A stretch of 34,330 nt of DNA from Spirogloea muscicola (taxonomy: Eukaryota; Streptophyta; Zygnematophyceae; Spirogloeales; Spirogloeaceae), in contig WELB01000053.1 in assembly GCA_009602725.1 (NCBI GenBank), forward strand, positions 482,351 to 516,680, given 5' to 3'. A program made the translations under genes and the position numbers. The notes under the pieces were generated by a model. The model had not been told where the DNA came from. It saw nothing but the letters and a program-made list of their open reading frames with translations, and did no database searches. Shown here piece after piece: positions 22,721 to 34,330 of this stretch (the stretch's first letter is position 1; every line of letters starts with the position of its first letter).

Positions 22721-24708
22721 GACGAGGGGCCGGCGCGCCCCTGGCCGCAGGCCTTCCTGGCGGTCGTCCAGAGCTGGGCCTCCAAGAAGTTCATGAGCGG
22801 CTTGTGAGCTAAAACCCCCCAAAGCATGTCCCTCCCTCCTCCCTCCTCCCTCTCCCTCCTCGCCTACGAGCCTCCAGCACCGATGGGGCGCCGTGCCCAG
22901 CAGCAGGGGCCCACCGCCAGACGCCGCCGCCCTGACGGCGGCTGCGGCGGCTGCAGCGTCATCCTCTTCCCCATTGCCGTCACGTACTACATCACTTCGT
23001 GGTTCATTGCCTTCTTCGACTCCTTCTTCTCGCCCCTCTACAAGGACTTCCTCGGCATCGAGATCCCAGGTCGGACCTCCGCCGCCGCCGTCCTGGCCCT
23101 CATCACGGGCAGACAGGGAGGCAATGCAGAGGCTGACGACTGACGATAGCCACCAGGCGTCGGTGGTCGCAGCACCACAAGCAGAGGCCGCTTTTGGGCT
23201 CCATTGGCCACGCTGACTCGCCCCGCCATCGCCCCGCTGTGCAGGCCTCGGCTTCCTGACGTCGTTCGCCTTCATCTTCTTCGTTGGCGTGTTCGTGTCG
23301 TCGTGGGTGGGGTCGTCCGTGCTCTGGGTTGGCGAGTGGCTCATCAAGCGCATGCCGCTCGTGCGGCACATCTACTCCGCCTCCAAGCAGATCTCCGTCG
23401 CCATCTCGCCAGGTACCATCGCGCCTACGATCTGAACAAGAGCCCAACTCAGAGTTCCTGCTTGAACCGCAGAGCCCTCCTAATGCTAACCGCCACAGTT
23501 ACTTGACCCGAAGCTCTGATGCGAGCTTTTGAATTGGAGCACTGCAACTGCTGCCAGAGTCAGCTGCTCGACTCCTTGTCTGTCCTCCTCACTTTGCATA
23601 CAAAAGTTCCGTTCTTGCAGACACAAACACGCAGGCGTTCAAGGAGGTGGTGATCATCCGTCACCCACGGCTGGGAGAGTACGCCTTTGGCTTCATCACC
23701 TCCAGCTTCACGCTCCAGGTGCACAGCCTTTTGAAACTCCTGGAGACCTGATTTGCTCGCCTTCGGTCCATAGCTTGTGACCCACATGTCTGCAGCGCTG
23801 CCCCAGTCTTGGCCTGGGCGTGGCATATGACAGCCGTGCTCTGCAACACAGTGGCTCCGCCGTTTTGCTTGTTTGGAGTTGAGACATGATGGCCCTTGGG
23901 CCACGGCGGCGCCACACCTTTTTGAGGGGCAGGTGTCGTAAGAAGCCGTCTAGGCTTCTACCGGTGCTGGTGCAGGCTCAGGAGCTGCAGGATCTCCTCT
24001 GTTGCAGCACCTTGTCGAAGAAAAGGGCGGGTGCTCGGTCGTGTGGACTGAAGCTGTTTCAAGCTGATCCTGGTCAAGGAGTTTTACTTGCTCTTGCTTT
24101 CCTGCTCCTTTGACTTACTGCTGCAACGGATGCTGGCTGGCAGCACGACAACGCGGCGGAGGAGCTCCACAGCGTGTACGTGCCAACCAACCACCTGTAT
24201 ATCGGCGACATCTTTCTCGTCAACGCCAAGGACATCATCCGCCCCAACCTGTCAGTGCGCGAGGGCATTGGTGAGTGCGCCGCCTGTGAGCCGTGTACTT
24301 ACAGAGATGGGAGGTAGATAAGATGATGTTGAGACGTTGACATCACAGAGTTGCCTGCTTAGTGGTGGGTGTTGTAGGCCTTGGGATGCACTTTCAAGCC
24401 ATAACAATAATCAGAGGTCAGAAGTAGCAGTTTCCATGACATACATCGAGGACATTAAAATCGTAATCCCAGACGCCCAAGCCAGAAATGAGAACTTGGG
24501 AAACAGCTTACTCGCTAGGTGCTTGCCCTCGTGCCTGTTACTGTTTTCTTCTCGTGAAAGCAATCTGAGTTCTCTGATTGCAGAGGCTGTTGACCATCTC
24601 CTCCACGCAGAAATAGTTGTATCCGGAGGCATGTCCATGCCGGCCATCATCCACCCCCTGGACGAGCGGGCGGCACGTGCCGCCCACAGCTCCGTAGGCG
24701 TGCTGTAG
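22679..24708 (+). CDS. LCV: DUF502 / LIKE-COV membrane protein (5' end in gap)
   Basis: Exons 22679-22803 (start codon in the gap), 22957-23069, 23245-23412, 23621-23718, 24144-24270 and 24611-24708 (stop TAG) join in frame to about 242 visible residues. After an Ala-rich leader comes QSWASKKFMSGF, then hydrophobic segment 1 (VILFPIAVTYYITSWFIAFF), a short linker ending SPLYKDFLGIEIPG, and hydrophobic segment 2 (about 20 residues after LGFLTSF). The soluble C-terminal part carries the DUF502 hallmarks KRMPLVRHIYSASKQIS, EVVIIRHPRLGEYAFGF, YVPTNHLYIGDIFLVNAKDI and VVSGGMSMP. This matches plant CONTINUOUS VASCULAR RING / LIKE-COV proteins, Golgi or trans-Golgi membrane proteins linked to vacuolar trafficking; that role is family knowledge. 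It lies head to head with REV3 and convergent with the Nudix-PHPT1 gene. Confidence 0.95.
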
Positions 24709-25332
24709 GGCACGGTCCCTCTGAGTTCGAGGTGTACACGAGTGCCCACTCCTTGGGCTCTCTCTCTCGTCCCTCCAAGCGGAGAGCTCGATGTACCCAT
24801 ATCCAGCTTGCGTACTACCCCCAGCTGCTTGCTTACAGGTCCCCAAGTAAAGGCGTCGCAGGCGCATGCCAGGGTCCATCTCAAGCTCTGAGATGAAGTA
24901 GGTGTGTACAGTGTTGGAGCTGGCGCCTGCAGGATTCTGGCAAGAATTACAGCATTTCTCCTGCCAGCGCTGGTGGCGCTTTAGTGCACCCAAAGGCACA
25001 GGTCGCGCAGCAGGCTGGCCTTGAGGTGCCCGCCTGGCTTGCCTGCAGCTACATACACCTGTCGGCCATAAGCCGGAGTTGGAAATGGGGGCAGCTGCAA
25101 TCATCAAGAGTTGGCCGCCATTGTTCTGCTTCGTGGCCAAAGCTCTGAAGGCTGATTTGCTAACTCGCCTGGAGGCTCCCTTTGAGGTTGCCACTGCGCT
25201 CCAGGTGTGCAGTCACCATGCAGCGTGGCTCTTAATAGACTAAGATAGTAGTAATTTGAGTCACTTGTTGATTTGTTCATCCGTGACTGCTTCAGATGCT
25301 TTGGTGCTTCATAACGTGGTTGCCTGGTAGCC
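24709..25332. other. Convergent spacer
   Basis: 624 nt between the stops of the DUF502 gene (+) and the Nudix-PHPT1 gene (-), presumably both 3' untranslated regions. No further gene or repeat is seen. Confidence 0.6.
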
Positions 25333-28300
25333 TTAGTAGCCCTCGTTGGACGATGTGATGGTGTGGAGGGGCAGCCACCGGCGGCAGAGCACCGCGGCAG
25401 CGCAGTGGTCCGCGCGGCCGTACGCTTGAGAGTAGCCGTAAATGTGCAGCCGCCGGTCCTCCGCCTCGTGCTCCATCCTCCCGCCTCCCAGCGGCTCCAC
25501 CTAGCACAAAGCACGCAGCAGCAATGGTTTGGTGCTGTGGTTTGACGATGAGCAGGTCACTACGTTGGCCCTTCAGCTTGAAGCATGACCTGAGCAGTTC
25601 TTGTGGACCGTAGACTCTACCAGTATGTGAGCAACTCAAGCCAACCCTTGAAGGCCTTGACTCAGCGGAGCTGGGAAACCTACTGAGGCTGTGAATCTCA
25701 CTCTAAAGCTTATGAACATGGAAGACTAACACAGCTAATAGTCACCTTGATGCCAAGCTGGCTGGCTGCTTTCTGGGTGGTTGCAAAGACGTCCATGTGG
25801 TATGGAGCACTTGTGTACCCTCTCACAATCTGAAAGCCAGTTGCAAGTAGCCAATTTTCAGAACTTGGGGCAATTCTAAACATGTGATTTACTTGGAGTG
25901 ACCATTTCTTCACAAACAAGCTCCCTTCTTTGTAATTGGCTTCTGACCTCTCACATATACAAAGCTTGATGGAAGTGATAGTGGTTATACCCTGAAACCT
26001 TGATTATCTCATTCGTGCCAAGCTCAGCAGAAGGTGAGATTGGGTAGGAGCGGCAGAGCAAGTGACGCCTTAGACATATGCCACGTTTGGTCCATCCTCA
26101 CCAGCTTGCTGTTGCCCAAGGCATCGCTTGCGCGCAGCAGCACATACTTGAAAGTACCTGACAAACACATCATCAACCACCACAAATTTCTCATTTCCGA
26201 CATGACTTGAGTTGCTTGTCTAATCAAGTCGCGGGCAAGGGCATTACATATCCCGAACCACCTCTGTCCATTGGGGTGTCAGCTGATCTCTGAAGCTCTT
26301 CACAAGTCACGCTTGGAGTCACGCTGCAATACCTGTGTCAATCTCCACAGTGGGAAGCTCATCGCCTGGCCAGGGTGAAGATTCTGAGAGCAGCGTGCAA
26401 GCCCACCTCTCTAACAACACCCGCGCGATAGCGTACTTGCCAGGCACAAAGAAGTTGGTGCCCTGTGGCAGCAGTGCCTTATTGTCCTGCACAATTGCTC
26501 GGACGAAGTCCTTGTGCACCCACCTGGCATCCTGGAAGGAGCACAGCTTGAAATTCATTTAGGGAAGCAGGCTTGACTTGATGTTGATGAACCAAGCGTG
26601 CAGAAGGCAAGCGGTCAGAGGCAACAGCAGAGCAGGCACAACAGAAGGCCCTACCAAATGTTGGAAGCCCTACATTGCCTTGGATGAGTATGCCACTGCC
26701 AAATCTCAGGGCACAGTCTCTACACAAGCTGCCACGGTGTGAGGGACATGCAGCGCTTCGCCTGTGGCCTCCTTCGCACTCGCATCGGCCATGGATGAGA
26801 CTGCCGACTCTGAGACGAGCACAAAAGAATGACCTCAGCAGGATGGGCAGGTCAGGACCTCCAGCTCCTTCTTGTCGGCAGAGACGGCCGGCAAATGCTC
26901 CTCCATCAGCAGCTCCTCCCTCTCCGGTAGCTCGATGGTATCGCTGCTGACCAAGGACCCATTTCCGCTGCGCGGCTCCTCGCCTTGCCCGCCCATCACT
27001 GCCTGGCCCGTGAAGCCAATCATGAGGGACTGCGGGAAAGGCCACGGCTGGCTCTTCTCGTACCTGCCAGACAGATGTGGAGAATATTTGTACGTCTGAC
27101 AATAAGTATTTGAGCCCCAGCCCTGCAACCGGATGCTGAGTCCGCTGAAAATCAGGACTACTGACCTTGGCAGGAAGAACCAAAGCTTTCAGTAAGCAGA
27201 TTCATGAGAAAGAGATTGCGAGCTTAGACTTCTGTCCGGACAGATCTTGTATCATACCCCTGCCAGTGTGCATCATCTGATCATTGCATCCGAGACATGT
27301 CTAAGTCTATTTCTTTGCTGCAGAAGTTGCCCATTAGGCACATGCTGATATGCGAACTTAGGCCAGACGATATAAGCTGCTCTTGTAGAGGTGGCTAGTT
27401 CAACAGCATAGCCCTGAACTTGAAGGCGTCTTCTTGAGCTGTTGTTTGCTTTTCTGCATTTTGTTCTTTCCCTTTCTCCCCTTGCGATGCCCAACATGAC
27501 ACTGGTCTGACGCTGAAGTACAAAGGCAAGGGCAGCCCAGTAAGCTGCTGCTGAAGTTGAAGGTGCCGTGCATGGCACCTTACGGACGTGATGTCCACTT
27601 CCACGCCCGCTTCCTCCTCCACCTCCCGCTTGACCGCCATCTCAAATGTTTCGCCAATTTCCACAAAGCCGGCAAGGAGCGAGTAGCGGCCCTTTTCCCA
27701 CCTTGCCTGCGCAAAACGGCCAGGACATTGTCCAAAGCACAGTCACTGTGACTCTCTACTGGCTACCAGACTATTCTTTACATTGAGAGTTCCTTGTGAA
27801 CTGTTCAAGCCACGCTTAGCTGAAAAAGCATTGAGCTGAACGACCGAGGCATACTGGACATAAAAGGCAGTGTGCCTGACCTGCCTCCCCAGGAGGACGT
27901 GGTCGCCAGCCGTTACGAGCATGATGACTGCTGGATCCTGCAAAACTCGGGGGCCGAGTAAGTAACAAGCAACTGAAGAATTTTATACCATGTGGTCAAC
28001 GGCATTAGAAGAAATTGAGCGTAGCAACTACACCTGACCTGCACTGTGCAGACTCACTGAGCAAACGAAGTGAAAGGTACGTTCATGATAAGGAAAGCCT
28101 TAACACAGATCGTCAAGAAACACTTGCACCATAAGCCACACATGCACCATGAGGTAAACTTGATTTGATCTAGTAATTTAGGAATAGGACTGTAGTCGTC
28201 GTTGCAGGCCCAGAAACTGACTACCGGAAATAGGATCGGGTGTCAAATCTGAAGCAATGAAAGAATGAGGTGAGATGGCGAAGTACTTGCCAGACGGGGA

Positions 28301-29503
28301 TATGTGGAGGCAGCACAGGAGGTGTTGGTACACTTGAGAGCGTGGCCGCCCTCCTGAGCTTCATTTGTCGCACCGCAGCGTGAGCAGAACCTCTGCTGCC
28401 GGCCAACGCTGCCGCGCGCTTACAGCATGGACCTTCACTAGCTTGCACTGACAAAAAGCTAAAAGCTTACTGCTAATCACTGAAGTCGAGCCTTGGGCCA
28501 AGTATTGATGGTTGAAGAGCTTGAGCTTCTACGTTGCAGTTGGGGTTTGGATTGAGGTTCTTAGCATGCAACTTCAAGCTTTGTATATTATGACTGCGTA
28601 CATGGCGGGCTTGCCACTCGACAAGGCCCCGCGCATAGGCAAGCAGGCCGGCGTCGCGCGCTGGGAGGCTGGGCCCCTCTCGCCGCAGGTCCACCCACCG
28701 CGCGCCCGCGGCGAGCGCTGACGACGTCTGCTCCTGTGTGCTGCGGAGCAGGCAAGGATGGGAAGTGCTGGGCCAGCCCATCTGAGACAGAATCGCAAAC
28801 CATCTTTGGGTCTGCTACATTATGCAATTTGGGTCTGCTAAATATGCATAGTCGATCTTTACTGTGTACGTTGCAGTGTCAGGGATTCACGCCTACCAGC
28901 TCTCGTCTTCGTCTGCTGATACGTCGATGGCAAAGAGAGGGTAGCTGCTGCCGCTGCCGTCCACGTCGCCCTGCGCAAGGCCAAGGACGATGGGGCCCCA
29001 GGTTGCCGTGGCCAGGGACTTGGCGACAGTGCTGGGGTCGAGGAGCACAGCGCGGCCATCCCGCACGAGGCTGCGAGTCCGCCACACTGGCACCACCTGC
29101 CGCACACGCCACCCTCTTTTAGATGCATCGATAAGCCCCATCCTAAGCAAGTATACGAATTACTGCGGCTACCAAATCAAGATTGACTTTGAGAGCTTAA
29201 TATTGCAGAGCTTCTTCAGTGACACTCCAGCATTCAGGTCTCCGGCGCCCGGTGCGCTTCATTTGCTGCCGCTCACCCTGGCGGTCGGGCTGGCCAGCTC
29301 GGCCGCCTGCCACTCGGGCTGCAGGCGGCGTTCCGCACACCTCCGCAGGCCGGCATCCGCATAAAAGATGGCCTGCACACTTAAGGACCCTCACTTAACC
29401 AACTGACTACATTTGATTGCAGGCTTCGACTTGGAGCCAAAGCTCGGGAAGCTTGAGCGGCCATGGTACGGGGACCAGAGTTGCGCCGAGAGGCAATGCC
29501 CAT
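25333..29503 (-). CDS. Nudix NAD(H) diphosphatase fused to PHPT1/janus phosphohistidine phosphatase
   Basis: Twelve in-frame exons: 29503-29411, 29372-29277, 29096-28897, 28740-28602, 28395-28291, 27937-27881, 27706-27579, 27063-26859, 26531-26333, 26157-26102, 25829-25746, 25500-25333 (stop TAA); 509 residues. Residues 1-31 are Arg/Ser/Ala-rich without acidic residues, suiting an organelle transit peptide. Residues about 32-395 form an NUDT12/19-type NADH pyrophosphatase: zinc ribbon Cys180, 183, 198, 203; Nudix box 243-265 with complete R257-E262 core; SQPWPFPQS 277-285; FVPGKYAIA 369-377. Residues about 398-509 are a full PHPT1 domain: [22 protein letters not shown], catalytic-type His437 in PYHMDVF, LGGGR 458-462, YGYSQAYG 475-482, C-terminal SNEGY. 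The fusion point is inside exon 9 with no stop or start between. The first module would split NAD(H) to NMN(H) plus AMP; the second removes phosphate from histidine or lysine. Intron 5 has a GC donor. Start choice is moderately certain. Confidence 0.93.
28289..28290 (-). other. GC splice donor, Nudix-PHPT1 intron 5
   Basis: Exon 5 ends ...CCCCGTCTG, followed by GCAAGTAC, the consensus GC-donor form. Joining gives [13 protein letters not shown], the conserved link between zinc ribbon and Nudix fold, in phase 0. Confidence 0.9.
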
Positions 29504-29883
29504 GCAGCTGATTGTCAAAACTGTTAAAGTATGCGACCAGAGCAGCCCATTGAGCACCGCAGCTGAGCAAGACAGTATGTGAAACGGGCAGAATTATCTG
29601 ACAGTTAATGTCGAGATTAGGGTTCGATATTGGAGTTCACATCCCCTCAGCCTCTGGGGTCCTTGAGCTGAGGAGGCCATGCGCCGAGGACCGGAGTCAA
29701 ACCGCGAAGCATTGCCAGGGACGCCGTCACTAATGAGACACTTAAGATCACCATCACATTGACCGCGGAATACTGAGAAGCTGCCAGACGTGCCGCAGGC
29801 ACCGTAATAGCAGCCTAGAGCCAACAAAGAGTAAACACTTAATACTAAACAGTAACAACTCCATACTCTACGTTGAACACAAC

Positions 29884-29907
29884 CACTAAACACTAAACAC
29901 TAAACCC
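29884..29907 (+). repeat. Tandem CACTAAA heptamers
   Basis: Three perfect tandem CACTAAA units followed by CCC. Each unit is one base away from the plant-type telomere repeat CCCTAAA. Confidence 0.55.
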
Positions 29908-30180
29908 AATACTGGCGCCTGTGCCACGCACCGGCTCGGTCGCCACGTCCGGCGCCGGCGGCGGAGCGGCCGCCGCAGAGGCACCGTGAGAGCTCCGCGA
30001 GATGAGCTGGCGGCCCTTAGGCTGCGCCGGCCTGACAATTCGGATCGGCGTTCGAATCCTCCGCAGAGCCGGGCCGTCGCCGCCGCCTCTGTGGGCAGCT
30101 CGCTCGGAGGAGGCCGCCCAGAGGCTCGCGATGGCGGGCGACCGTGGGCGCACCGCCATCACGGCGGCTCGCAACACCAT
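29893..30180 (-). CDS. Unassigned GC-rich open frame (possible 5' exon)
   Basis: From ATG 30180 the minus strand is open for 95 codons (MVLRAAVMAVRPRSPAI...), Arg/Ala/Ser-rich and poor in acidic residues, preceded in frame by a poly-Ala run from (GGC)n. A possible donor CCG|GTGCGT lies at 29931. It could be an upstream exon of the Nudix-PHPT1 gene, whose first coding exon has a CAG just before it at 29510-29508, but the phases do not fit. It could equally be noncoding CpG-island DNA. No family is recognised. Confidence 0.25.
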   Translation of the reverse strand: MVLRAAVMAVRPRSPAIASLWAASSERAAHRGGGDGPALRRIRTPIRIVRPAQPKGRQLISRSSHGASAAAAPPPAPDVATEPVRGTGASIGFSV

Positions 30181-30200
30181 GTTTGGCGATCGCTCAGCAT

Positions 30201-30201
<1 letters not shown>

Positions 30202-30243
<42 letters not shown>
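30202..30243. repeat. (CGC)14 triplet tract
   Basis: Fourteen CGC/GCC triplets in a row, the longest uninterrupted triplet run in the assembled sequence. Confidence 0.9.
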
Positions 30244-30454
30244 TTGCGCCGCCCATCATGGCGACACCTCAGTACCTCCTGAGGTTTTAAAAAAACCAAC
30301 AATCATTAAAATGAGATTCATAGTACCCACAGTTGAACAGTGGCCCACGTCACAGGGTTTAAGCCTTGTGTCTTGAAAGCTGGGCGAGCTTTAGTTGGTG
30401 GCAGAAGGGCTTGGACTGCCATCTGGTTTACAGGCATCGCATTACCTTTATGTA

Positions 30455-30570
30455 TTGACCCGTTGTTACTGAGCGGGTCAATCGGCAGTAAGTGATGTAC
30501 GTCATTACCTGTGCTTGCCTTCGTGCTTGGCCACTTTGGCCTTCGTTTGTTTCAAATACACGATTCTCCC
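30455..30570 (-). repeat. Dispersed repeat R1, copy 4 (inverted)
   Basis: On the minus strand it reads AATCGTGTATTTGAAACAAA, CGAAGGC, TGGCCAAGCACGAAGGCAAG, GACGTACATCACTTACTGCC and GACCCGCTCAGTAACAACGG. It is collinear with 8770-8900, more than 21 kb away. Confidence 0.8.
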
Positions 30571-30619
30571 TTCTGTCGTGGAGACTAGTATCCTGCTTTA
30601 TGAGCCATCCGGCCCTTTC

Positions 30620-30655
30620 AGACCTTGTCCATTCATTGGGGCTGGCCTCTCACAG
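30620..30655 (-). repeat. Dispersed repeat R2, copy 3 (inverted)
   Basis: On the minus strand: TGAGAGGCCAGCCCC, then AATGGACAAGGTCTGAAAG. It closely matches 7951-7985 and follows R1 copy 4 directly. Confidence 0.7.
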
Positions 30656-31000
30656 CCCTTGCCCCCATTTGGAGAGCACTTCTCTCACGGCCATTGCTGT
30701 CAGCTAGAAAGAGAGCTGGGTTTTCTTTGTTACTCTCCAACGTCGTGCTGAGAGGGCCTTGGAGTTGGTGGGAGGTGGTCGACACTGTGTGCTTGAATGA
30801 GGTCAACAGAAGACCTCTTGCCCATGGTGGTTCTCATGAAAGCGTCTTTCGCTCTCATTGAAGCTGAGAATGAAGAATCACGCCCACGTGCTTGACTCTT
30901 GTTGCAGATCAAAGACGTGTCTCGACATACTATATTTCTGTCCTAGAACAAGGAACTAGTCTAGCGTTGAGAATGGCCAGAACAAGGCAACTTATCAAAT

Positions 31001-31084
31001 TCACAAGCTCAACCCGCAGCTCTTCAGCACATGCCTCACAGCTTGGGACGCGCAAACATCAAGCTGCTCACTCTCACGTTTGCA
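31001..31084 (-). CDS. Orphan candidate terminal exon
   Basis: After acceptor GTGCTTCAG the minus strand reads CKRESEQLDVCASQAVRHVL and on to stop TGA at 31003-31001. It is in phase with the exon candidate at 31246-31172. No family is recognised and no start exon was found. Confidence 0.3.
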   Translation of the reverse strand, partial: CKRESEQLDVCASQAVRHVLKSCGLSL

Positions 31085-31171
31085 CTGAAGCACTGGGCAT
31101 TGACTGGTCCCTACACGCTAATACGCTATACACTGATTTAAAGAGCTGGCCACTCGCTGGCGGGCGCTTAC

Positions 31172-31246
31172 CTTCCACATGAAGAGCGGCGCTGTCCGCT
31201 GCTGGACGTTTTCAAGGGTGTGAAGCTGAGAGAGTATCAAGTCCTC
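31172..31246 (-). CDS. Orphan candidate internal exon
   Basis: A 75-nt open block encoding EDLILSQLHTLENVQQRTAP and five more residues. It lies between acceptor TTGCCCACAAG and an excellent donor AAG|GTAAGC. It could belong to an unrecognised small gene or to an alternative 3' end of PUS1. Splice-site quality is the main evidence. Confidence 0.35.
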
Positions 31247-31384
31247 CTTGTGGGCAAGAAGTTGCTATGACGAGCGATGAGCAAAGGCTGCAGATTGTAG
31301 AGCTCCTCACCCTGTGCGTTTCCAGATATCCACTAATAACAGAATCGTGGTGGCCATTGCTCTAGGTGGGCGATGGCTGTCCTT

Positions 31385-31423
31385 GGACCTTGTCCATACT
31401 TTTGGGCTGGCCTTTCCCAACGC
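31385..31423 (-). repeat. Dispersed repeat R2, copy 4 (inverted)
   Basis: On the minus strand: TTGGGAAAGGCCAGCCCAAA, then AGTATGGACAAGGTCCAAGG, matching 7948-7981. Confidence 0.75.
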
Positions 31424-31714
31424 CTACCTTCTTTGGGAGAGCCACTTCTCGACTTATTCTGACTTGCTGTGGTTGGCCAGACCAGGAAAAGGATGAACAA
31501 AGTTGTGGGAGGTGGGGGGAATGTGGCTTTGGTGGACAGGCTCTCAGGCAAGCCTTGCAATGAGCATGGAGCCAAGTATATCTGGAATGGACAATGCCAC
31601 GCCCTGCACGAGCTGCCTCGGATCAACCTATCAACCATGGCTGGCGTGACTAAAGGTAGCCAGAGGCAACTGCTGCCAGACAGTCTGCCACTGGCAGAGC
31701 TGCCGGAACGGGCC

Positions 31715-34330
<2,616 letters not shown>

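Larger units (their letters stand above)
29504..31714. other. Spacer with GC island, repeats and orphan exons
   Basis: It lies between the 5' end of the Nudix-PHPT1 gene and the 3' end of PUS1, both minus strand. It holds a telomere-like heptamer run (29884-29907), a GC-rich island (about 29930-30260), R1 and R2 repeat copies (30455-30655, 31385-31423) and two candidate minus-strand exons (31246-31172, 31084-31001). The rest shows nothing I can assign. Confidence 0.6.

Noticed and set aside
22187-23371. 394-codon minus-strand frame through the gap
   Set aside because: It is open only because N codons are untranslatable; it is antisense to DUF502 exons and joins unrelated frames.
29421-29520. 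Plus-strand exon-like block [18 protein letters not shown] after a CAG
   Set aside because: It is antisense to the first Nudix-PHPT1 exon, has no flanking partner exons, and ends quickly at a stop.
30050-30058. GTTCGAATC resembling a tRNA T-loop
   Set aside because: The flanking bases do not form the T-stem, and no acceptor stem, D-arm or anticodon arm can be placed around it.

Overview
The window is nuclear DNA of a photosynthetic eukaryote, most likely a chlorophyte green alga (perhaps trebouxiophyte). GC-rich exons are cut by dozens of 70-500 nt spliceosomal introns, (CCG)n tracts sit at or near the 5' end of almost every gene, and the closest remembered protein relatives are from plants. 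It is a draft scaffold: there is one 423-nt N gap, and the right edge is a pure 121-nt T run. No phage, plasmid, CRISPR or bacterial operon features were seen. All gene models were built by hand from splice sites, reading-frame continuity across introns and family motifs.

Layout from left to right: (1) + strand, 3' part of a YciH-type SUI1 translation factor (1-869). (2) A 1.5 kb convergent spacer holding a long imperfect inverted repeat (1751-2231). (3) - strand, about 20 short exons of a golgin-like coiled-coil protein (7740-2393). (4) A 3 kb repeat-rich spacer (about 7.8-10.6 kb). (5) - strand, REV3, the catalytic subunit of DNA polymerase zeta, resolved into 22 exons (22255-10709). (6) + strand, a DUF502/LIKE-COV membrane protein (22679-24708), head to head with REV3; both start codons fall in the N gap. 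(7) - strand, a 12-exon gene (29503-25333) encoding a zinc-ribbon Nudix NAD(H) diphosphatase continuous with a 14-kDa phosphohistidine phosphatase (PHPT1/janus) domain. (8) A spacer with a GC-rich island, more copies of the dispersed repeat and two orphan exon candidates. (9) - strand, a PUS1-type tRNA pseudouridine synthase whose 5' end runs into the T run (34209-31715).

The genes are not an operon. They serve translation initiation, Golgi-type tethering, translesion DNA synthesis, membrane trafficking, nucleotide clean-up with protein-histidine dephosphorylation, and tRNA modification. The most notable item is the Nudix-PHPT1 fusion. Next are three GC-AG introns, the foldback elements, and a repeat family shared by the 8-10 kb and 30-31 kb intervals.
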